Shown one piece after another: positions 53,501 to 61,407 of a DNA stretch of 64,000 nucleotides. The DNA comes from Aculops lycopersici (taxonomy: Eukaryota > Arthropoda > Arachnida > Trombidiformes > Eriophyidae), in assembly GCA_015350385.1 (NCBI GenBank), contig WNKI01000005.1, positions 1,708,664-1,772,663 of the forward strand. Reading direction: 5' to 3'. Each line of letters starts with the position of its first letter. The first letter of the stretch is position 1. A program made the translations under genes and the position numbers. The notes below the pieces were generated by a model. It did no database searches and was not told the origin of the DNA. It was given only the letters and a program-made list of their open reading frames with translations.

Positions 53501-54576
53501 AGCCATCCGTATGCTACATTCCACGCGAAACAGTGAAACCGCCGGCTTTTCTCCTGAAGCTAACGTCGAAGGTTGGAGACCAACGTTGGACAACGCAAAG
53601 GAGGTGGCATTAGCAACACGCCCGCTCTTCAAAACCGAGGGATGGGCGCGAGTTGTGAGCTCACGCCAACGCTTTTCGCGTTAATTGGAGCCAATTGTTT
53701 CAAAACACAGGTAGACGATCTGCATTGGCCTGTCTAGAGTATTTGTCTACTACTTCCCGAAGAATCGAGCCATAAATCCATACCACTACTCCAACTTTCG
53801 GGCTTGTAAGATTGAATTCCATCAGTGAGTCCGACGCCAGCCTATGCACCAAATACCTGTTCTCGTCTGGAGGTGCATCTAGAGCTCGATTTAATTCACC
53901 CTGCAGGTTGTGTTGAGGCCGATTTAAATTGAAGCCAGGCGGCCCAATCATAATGGGGCCAGGCCAACGGATGAGCCATGGATCACGAGCGCACCTGAGT
54001 CATTGAACCGCAGTTCGCGATCACAAAGTCAGATTTGGACAAATTTTGTCTGCGAGCATCTCGTCATCCGATGTCAATGGATAGGATTCCAGTATATACC
54101 AATCAAAATGAGTAACGATACAAGCTTGACTAGGATTGTCCAGATGAGGTGCAGTGTTTTACACCAATCTGCGATCTCAACGTCATCTACAACGTTTATG
54201 TATCTGGAATCAGCCGATCTACCGTTCAGATTGTGTCACCTATGACTTGAATCCTATTCATCGGACAAGATATTCAGAATCGTCAGTCTAATTTATGGTT
54301 TAGAGATACATTTTTATTCTTTCGTATTGTTCAAAATCAATTATGATCACACAGATATTCCTTCACGCTGGTATTTTTGCTTTGAGGCCTTTCCGGAGAG
54401 ATAGCAACAAGTTGCTAGTACCTTTCTTCGTACTGAGCACCAATTAGCCACATATCAATTATATACTCCACTCCCTCTCTGCCTCATCTCCGAGTTCTAC
54501 TCATTGTCCTAGCTAGGTCACGAAATCCATTTCACGACGCGACTAGAATCCAACCTGACTATCCAGCCGAGTTAGC

Positions 54577-54921
54577 CTACAGAGTGTGTCTCGTGAAGCA
54601 AATGCATTCGCCCAACTTGACGGTTGGGAACTTGAGGATCACCTTGTACGATCTGAATTTGGAGGACTTGCCAGCGGCCTCGCAACACTGGCGACATTGG
54701 ACGTCGTTCGTGGCCTTGGGACAAATGCTGCTGCGGCCCAGGTTGTACTTTCCGTTTCCATCCTCCAAGAAGTTGTGGGCACCGAACATGCGAGCAAATT
54801 TTCCCTCTCCAGGTCCGTTCTTGTCCTCAAGCTCGTAGGGCTTGTCGTTATCTGGAGGTCCAGACATGACAACGCAAGCAACCGCGGCAAGCACAAAGAT
54901 CACGATAGTTTGCTTCAACAT
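54577..54921 (-). CDS. Secreted six-cysteine protein, copy A
   Basis: A 114-residue protein. The first 20 residues are a signal peptide (MLKQTIVIFVLAAVACV start). An acidic, Gly/Asn-rich stretch follows, then a C-terminal domain with six cysteines spaced C-x8-C-x2-CC-x25-C-x-C and ending HTL. Copy B has exactly the same spacing. No known cysteine-framework family comes to mind with certainty. The pattern, a conserved leader with a variable mature part and small size, is that of rapidly evolving secreted peptides such as defence, salivary or other gland products. No activity can be assigned. ATG at 54921. One exon. Confidence 0.85.
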   Translation of the reverse strand: MLKQTIVIFVLAAVACVVMSGPPDNDKPYELEDKNGPGEGKFARMFGAHNFLEDGNGKYNLGRSSICPKATNDVQCRQCCEAAGKSSKFRSYKVILKFPTVKLGECICFTRHTL

Positions 54922-55866
54922 GTTGATTTTTGGGTTGTTGGTTGGTTGGTTGGTGAAAATTGTTGATAGGTTCTACTCCAAGAGACGAATGGTGAATGAT
55001 TCGAGATATTTTGCTCACTATTGGTGCATAAACTCGAGTGTACTGAATCAGAGACGTCAGCATTCGTAGAATCCTATACAGGTGGCCGTAAAAACTTGGG
55101 CCACGGGTACAGTACTTTTGGCCATCAGAACATTGTCCTAAATGTCGCGACTATTTTTAGAACTGACACCGTCTGGCCACCAGCTCAAAGGTCCTGCTGT
55201 TGCCGAGGACCGCACATGCAACTCGTGATACTTGTATGAAACAAAGGGTACCGAAAAACAGAATCCATGGACCATGGCAAACTATGGTGCTAGTGAGCAA
55301 GTAACGAGTGAGTTTCTCATGGGCTGCCCTGTTACTTAGGGACCAAGTTACCATGTATATGAGCCAAGATAGTAATGGGATTACTATAGATCGGAATTTT
55401 CTTTCGAAAAAACCTTTTGTGCACCCGACTAACGGTAGTCGAGTGCAATAGCCAATGACCAGTCATAGACTGGTTTAGAGTTTTTGTTCACAGTAGTAAA
55501 GCGGTAATCAAGATGACTGGGGTACTGTGCCCACCTACCCTCCCCCGCAATCATCCCGCTGCATCAGTATCTGGTTTCTCATTCGCATGTTTCATCTTAA
55601 TCCTATTTAACATCTCATGGTGAATCTGTTTCAATCACACGTCTTAAGCTGGAATTCGCTTCGTTTTCTAAATTGGAACCTGAAGTTGAAATAAATAATA
55701 TACCTCATTCATCACATTGTACAAAGGAAAATATGGTTTCATCGATCGATCGTCGCACCATGAATATGAGCGAGTGAAAGATCATTTTGAATAGTATGAG
55801 TAGTACTAGTACTAGTAGTGGTTTGGCTAAAAAGAATACTCGAGTTTTCAAGCTTGCCTAGGAGAG

Positions 55867-55892
55867 TTGAATTGAATTGAATTGAATTGAAT
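55867..55892. repeat. (TTGAA)n short tandem repeat
   Basis: Five copies of TTGAA/GAATT. Unit B has only about two copies at the matching place (about 58384-58395). Confidence 0.85.
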
Positions 55893-56099
55893 GGATTGGA
55901 ATCCGAATAAGTAGGAGGGTGCCGTCACGCGGTGCGCAACAGCTACCGATTGTCGCAGTACGAATTGGATAGGCGGGCGGCGCAGTCACGTTGTACGCAA
56001 CCACGACAGCCTTTGGTCGCCGTTGAGAGCATCATCAAATGGTAACTAAGTTCGAGGTTGGTAATTAAAGGACGTGTATCCACACGAAATAGGGAGTTT

Positions 56100-56174
56100 G
56101 ATTTGAAAGTATCCGATCTGAAAGTATCCGATCTGAAAGAATCCGAGATGGAAGAATCCGATCTGAAAGTATTG
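56100..56174. repeat. 15-base tandem repeat, five copies
   Basis: Five adjacent 15-base units of the form GATCTGAAAGTATCC with one to four differences. Unit B has a single unit at the matching position (about 58604-58618), so the array arose after, or was lost since, the duplication. Confidence 0.85.
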
Positions 56175-57209
56175 GGTGATATAGTAGTAGTTGGAATGGA
56201 AGGTACAGGCTTATGGTATTTGCAATTCGATTGATCGAAGAAACCTTAGGTGTGAATTAGTATTGGATGTTGGTGGTGGAAGTGGTTGGATATGGGTTAG
56301 TTACACGTTCGTTTTCGCTCATCAGTTTGTGATAGTATTTTAGTATATTGAATGACATATAAGCCCTCTGTCTTTCCTCGTACCCAAAAGTGGGCGACGT
56401 GGCCTTTATGGAGGGCAGTTAGAAATCATCATAACAAGTTACGAATCTTTCAAATTTGCTTTTGGGACGTATGGAAGCTGTCGACCCAACATTCTAAGGT
56501 GTAAGCCTTAAAATGGGCAGTCACAACGCAGCGTCGGTCCCGGACGATTTTCTTTTGGCCATAATTAAATAGTTTAAACTAGTTTTCTTGGATTTGAACT
56601 TACCTAGATATTACAATTATCCTATCTGGCACCTAGATCAATATAAATGAATATTCAGATATATTTATAAGTATAAATATAGATGAAATTTCTAATAAGT
56701 TGTAGCGAAATTAAATTCCCGGTGTCTCCATACGAGAGACACAAATGTTTTCAGGCGTCGCCATTCCATCAATACGAAGGATCGAGATAAACAAGCATTT
56801 TCCTCTTGCCTCGCCTTGGCTGCGTTGCTCTCTCCCGTCTGCAACGCAGTTTGAGTGCGACCCCCCTGTTGTGTGGGATTGTGAGACCTCATTAACAGGG
56901 GTCGCATTGGCGTTCGCGAATCTTCCTGCAGTGTGCGAGATTCTGACGCCCCCCGCTTTCTCCCTGCAGGCCAGTGTGAAGAGTGAGCGGAATTCTGTGC
57001 AATGGAAAAACACAAAGACTTCTCGCTGGCCGCATGCTCGTTGGATCGCATTAAAGTGAGCAACCACAACCACTTCCGGTCTAGAGACGAGGACCTTTCA
57101 TTGAAATGTCTTGATTGGTAGATAAATAAAAAATTATGTAAAAATCTTTTTTTCTCCTCAATGGCCAATCAAAATTCCCCTTTGTCTGTGCCAGATTATG
57201 ATCTATTAG

Positions 57210-59117
57210 CCACGCAAAACAGTAAAACCGCTAGCTTTTCTCCTGAAACTAACGTCGAAGATTGCACACTTCAGTCACTAGACCGTATTATGCGATGACG
57301 TAATCAGATTTGGACAACTTGCGTTTGTCTACCCTTCGCCATTCTTTTTGATTGGCTGCGATACCAATCAAAAAGAGAATCGATACAAGCTCCAGCCGGA
57401 GATATGCTATATTTTACACCAATCTGCGATCACAAAGCTCTCCACACTGTCTGAGCATTGGAAAGTCGTACATGTACATCTTTATTCTTTCGTATTGTTC
57501 AAAATCAATTATGATCACACAGATATTCCTTCACGCTGGTATTTTTGCTTTGAGGCCTTTCCGGAGAGATAGCAACAAGTTGCTAGTACCTTTCTTCGTA
57601 CTGAGCACCAATTAGCCACATATCAATTATATACTCCACTCCCTCTCTGCCTCATCTCCGAGTTCTACTCATTGTCCTAGCTAGGTCACGAAATCCATTT
57701 CACGACGCGACTAGAATCCAACCTGACTGGGCAACTAGATTAGCTCAAAGAGTATCCCTTTCAGAGCAAACACATTTGCTCAGCGTGATGGGCGTGGACA
57801 TCAAGAACAAGTTCACGGTTTTGTATGTGCCGACCTTGCCAAAGCGCTCGCAACACTGGATACATTTGGGACTACCCTTGGCAACGAGGCAAATGTCCTC
57901 GCGAGTTTGTTTGTCCATTTTGTTTCCGTGGTCCGAACGCTTACGCGTACCGAGCATGAAATCATATATGCTCTCATTGCCTTTGTTCTTGTCCGTATCC
58001 TTGTTGTGATCTTTAAGCCCCAACACAAGAACACAAGCAACCGCGGCGAGCACAAAAATCACGATAGTTTGCTTCAACATGTTGATTTTTGGGTTGTTGG
58101 TTAGTTAGTAAAAATTGTTGATTGGTTTCAATCCGAAAGATGAATGGGAAATGACTCGAGATATTTTGCTCACTATTGGTGCATAAAATTTAGTATTCTG
58201 TGTCAAAATACAAGCTACAGAGACGTCAGTATCGGTAGATTCGTAAACAGGTTGCTGCTAGAACTTGAGCCATTGGTACAGTCTTTTTGGCCCTCCGAAC
58301 ACTGTTCTGAAAGTCGCGATTATTTTTAGAATTAACACTGACTAGCCACCCGCTCATAGGTCCCATTCCAAGCTTGCCCATGAGAATTGAATTGGATGGA
58401 TTCTATTGGAATCTGGGTAAGTAGGAGGGTGTCGCAACAGCTACCGATTGTTTCATTGGATAGGCGGGCTCAGTCACGTCGTAAGCAAGCACGACTCGTC
58501 GACCACGACAGACTTTTGTCGTCGTTTGGAGCATCGTCAACTGGTAGAGGTCGGTACAACATTTTTGGGTTTAGCACATGAATTCACACTAAATAGGGAG
58601 CTCGATTTGAAAGCATACCTTTTATCAGAGCAGGAAGCGGAGAAAAGCGAGTGATTGGAGTAGATTTGTGTTGGTTTTTTATTTTTGCTTTGGTTTGGTT
58701 TGGTATGCCAGTGATTTTTCGTGCATATTTTAGCATACCGCTTGTTCCTCCTGTTTTCGCACTTGTTGTGTTCGTTTAGATTCTCATCAGTTATCGTCAA
58801 TATACTTCAAGATTGGGGTCCATTTAGATTGAATCTCTTCTCTTATGGTTAGAATGAGAGATTTATTCAGTCAAAGTTCCCATCTCGCGAGCGATACATT
58901 TTGTGTGCATGTTTCTTGTCGCAATGGTTTACAATATTAAGACATCTTGTAACTTCCTGCCTCTAAGTTGGCCCTCAATAACCTAGCGACATTCTTGTCT
59001 TGGCTGCAGGTGAAACGAATAGTAGGAAATCTTGATTGATAGATAAATGGAAAATGATGTACAAATCTTTTTGCCTCCTCGATGGCCAATCAATTCTACG
59101 CTCTGTCTGTGTCCAAG
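57210..59117. repeat. Tandem duplication, unit B
   Basis: The shorter partner of unit A, about 1.9 kb, carrying the second secreted six-cysteine gene. It lacks the three extra segments of unit A. The common flanks remain alignable over most of its length. Confidence 0.8.
57745..58080 (-). CDS. Secreted six-cysteine protein, copy B
   Basis: A 111-residue paralogue of the gene at 54.6 kb. The first 17 residues of the signal peptide are identical to copy A. The following acidic/Lys/Asn-rich segment (DKNKGNES and so on) shares almost nothing with copy A. The six-cysteine domain keeps the exact C-x8-C-x2-CC-x25-C-x-C spacing while most residues between the cysteines differ. It ends DTL, where copy A ends HTL. 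The 3' flank starting 16 bases after the stop is identical to that of copy A for 248 bases. ATG at 58080. Function unknown. Confidence 0.85.
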   Translation of the reverse strand: MLKQTIVIFVLAAVACVLVLGLKDHNKDTDKNKGNESIYDFMLGTRKRSDHGNKMDKQTREDICLVAKGSPKCIQCCERFGKVGTYKTVNLFLMSTPITLSKCVCSERDTL

Positions 59118-59914
59118 TATAAGTTATTTCCTGTCTTTTTGATGTTCAGTTGTCTTCGATGACGACCAAGATGATGATGATGGTTATTGTGATAAGAATG
59201 ATGAAATGAAAATACATTAATTGATTCGACAATAACCTGATTGATTGTTCATACTCTTTCTTCTCTCTTTGGGTCAATGATGATGCTTGTTAATAATGAT
59301 CACACTTCGATATTCATTTTTCTCCCCTGTATTCCCTCTTCATGTTCTTTCTGATTCATTACTCTCTTTTGTCTTAAGCTGCACAGTTACAATATCGTTA
59401 ATTAATTATCCCCTAGTAACAATCAGTCTCTCGATGTGTTCCTCCTATTGGTAATGCCGATGGTACTGGAGTAGGACATCTTGCGCCGAAGTTTGGTGGT
59501 CTGATTGATCGAGAAGACCTGCGAGTTTGTGGGTGTCGTGTTATTTGTGGTTAGTCAATCGGCTTCTGATTGTGTTAAAAACTAGAATAACAGGCGGCAG
59601 CATGTTTAAGGTGATGGTGAAAAGTTTGGTATCAAGTTGAAGGAAATTTACCTGTAACTAAAAATCGGGACTCGGGAACATTAAGTGCGCTAATCTCTGG
59701 GGGCGACAAAACTCAAATTATAATAATAAACTTAAGGATAGTGGTGATAATAATAATGATAATAGTCTAATTCTCTTTCGCTTTCGCTTTATAAACTAGA
59801 TTAATAAATTAGGAAACGTGACTCTTAAGCTTCGAGACAAATACGATGGCGATCGCAAAAAGCCATTAAAGAAAGGGCCACTCTCCCGTTTTGCAGCCAA
59901 GTCGCTAGGTGCGC
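58081..59914. other. Spacer between copy B and Musashi
   Basis: The first part is the rest of duplication unit B (to about 59117). Beyond it lies AT-rich DNA with GATGATGATG and TAATAATAAT runs (59170-59185, 59720-59765), probably including the 3' UTR of Musashi. No gene seen. Confidence 0.4.
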
Positions 59915-61407
59915 TCATAGGTACAACAGGTTCTCCTGGGGTTGCTGCTGCTGTTGTTGCTGTTGTTGCTGCTGCGATTGCTGCTGGTGCTCATCGGTTT
60001 GGGGCGGACCCGCAACATGATGCTGCTGCTGCTGCTGCAGCTGGTGATGATAGTTACCTGAAAATGGGGGATAGGCGCCGAACGGGTGATGGGTTGCATA
60101 GGTGGCGGGCGGATAGGCGCCCGCGGCAGCCGCTGCCGCCGCCGAGCCAGCGGCCACTGCGGCCCGCGCGGCCTGAGCCACCGCCGCCGCCCCATAGGCA
60201 GCGTGGTGGTTGGCCGCCGATTGGGCGTGGTGCGGTTGGTGGTGGGGTCCATAGGGCGAGGGGAAACCTGCAAAGATGGCCATTTCGTTAGATTGTTTCA
60301 ACAGTTGATTCAATTGGCCATTGGTTAGTTGGTGTTGATTCTGGTATTGCTGATGCAACTGCTGCTGCTGCTGTTTGCTGGACGAGATCGATATCGACGC
60401 TGGCGAAGCAGAGGAGGTGCCGCTGGTTGAGTTGTTGCTAGTTTGGTGATGATGGTGCTGGTTGTTAGTACTTCCGCCAGACGACTGGTTGTCGGCGCCA
60501 TTTAAACCACGAGTTCCATTGGCGACAGCCTGGCCATTAGTATTGGCCGAGCCATTGACGGTAAGCCCATTGTTATGAAGCTGCTGATGTTGCGGGTGGG
60601 CATGCAGAGGGTGGGCGTGGTGCGGGTTGTGGGCGTGGAAACCGTTCATTTGGTGTTGTTGTTGTTGTTGTTGTTGCTGCTGCTGTTGTTGTTGTTGTTG
60701 TAGAACTTGTTGTTGGTGATGCTCGGCAAGCTCGTGGCTTGAGTTGCCCGTTTGCATGGCCTCCATGTTGGCTGTGTTTTTACATATCATCATTTTATCA
60801 CGGTTCAGTTTTGTTGTTTAGTGTTATTGTTGTTGTTGTTGTTGTGGTTATGTTAGTGGTGTTAGTAGTGAAGCGAGCAACTGAGTTAGTATCATGTGAG
60901 CAGCAAGCAGAGTTTAGCCAGGTTTGGGATGTTTCACATAGTGAAATCTAGATGCTCACCGTCTGTCAGATTTAAAGGCCACACGAATTCTATTGGAGTT
61001 TGATTTTCGTGATGAAAAGTGTGTATTTCCAGGTAGAAAAATGCCGATAAGGATAGAAAAGGTTAGCTGGATGGGACTTTTCTTCACCCTGACTCTAGAT
61101 TGCCTAGCTAATTGGGTCTATGCAAATCACTTACCGTAGGCCGACCTCCCGTTCACTGCTCGCGGCTGGCGACTTAGGCTTGTCGCCGGCATCATCACCT
61201 CTTTCGGTTGCGCTTTTTTGCACTCAACCTAATGGATTTATCGCAAATATGGTGAGATGATTAATATGATGGTTCAATTGAGCTGTTGATTTCACATCCT
61301 GATATGAGATTAATATCAACTTACCATCTTGCAGTTGAGCTCGTGGAAATGAAGCTCGCAAACTTTGTCCACCACATCCTCGTTTTTGAATGTAACGAAT
61401 CCAAATC
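59915..61407 (-). CDS. msi: Musashi RNA-binding protein, 3' exons (5' part missing)
   Basis: The visible CDS is complement(join(59915..60771, 61135..61228, 61325..61407)). The 61325-61407 exon carries the end of RRM2: the RNP1 core FGFVTFKNEDVVDKV, then CELHFHELNCKM, just before GTAAGT. The next exon gives VECKKAQPKEVMMPATSLSR, the Musashi signature after RRM2, and ends at GTAAGT. The last exon adds about 284 residues of Gln, His, Asn and Ala-rich low complexity with long Gln runs. Phases join correctly. The acceptor CTCCAG at 61408 shows that at least one upstream exon (RRM1 and the start of RRM2) lies to the right, probably outside the window. Musashi binds UAG-containing 3' UTRs to control translation in neural and stem cells. 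Confidence 0.88.

Larger units (their letters stand above)
48084..53520. other. 5.4-kb gene-poor, simple-sequence-rich region
   Basis: No gene that I can support. There are many overlapping 60-145 codon frames on both strands, as expected from GC-rich DNA that lacks stops. None has a recognisable domain or signal peptide. The region holds CT/GA runs (48410-48429, 50500-50532), CAACAA and CAGCAG runs (49266-49330, 49516-49545, 53364-53390), repeated GGCCGGCCGG blocks (49368-49382, 49803-49822) and an inverted repeat at 50138-50171. It may be the regulatory region of a neighbouring developmental gene, or heterochromatin-like DNA. Confidence 0.4.
53521..57195. repeat. Tandem duplication, unit A
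   Basis: Unit A matches unit B (57210-59117) in blocks that keep the same order. The blocks are the start (CCACGC..AAACAGT and CTTTTCTCCTGAA), CAGATTTGGACAA, ACACCAATCTGCGATC, the 248-base identical block (54313-54560), the secreted-protein gene, its upstream DNA (GAGATATTTTGCTCACTATTGGTGCATAA), GACGTCAG, AAGTAGGAGGGTG, CAGCTACCGATTG, and the end (CTTGATTGgtagATAAAT and CTCCTCaATGGCCAATCAA). Unit A is longer because of extra DNA at about 53576-54020, about 55195-55848 and part of 56200-57090. Boundaries are by eye and accurate to some tens of bases. Confidence 0.8.
54922..57744. other. DNA between the two secreted-protein genes
   Basis: Holds the upstream region of copy A, the extra segments of unit A, a TTGAA pentamer run (55867-55892), a 15-base tandem repeat (56100-56174), a GC-richer patch (about 56700-57060) with open frames on both strands but no recognisable protein, the unit boundary near 57200, and the 3' flank of copy B. 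Confidence 0.45.

Noticed and set aside
56692..57168. 158-codon minus frame and an overlapping 104-codon + frame in unit A
   Set aside because: Both strands are open over the same DNA, neither resembles transposase or reverse transcriptase, and most of the segment has no counterpart in unit B. A mobile-element origin remains possible but unsupported.
59818..60291. 157-codon + frame rich in Ala, Arg and Pro
   Set aside because: It is antisense to the Gln/His/Ala-rich last exon of Musashi; simple-repeat DNA gives open frames on both strands.
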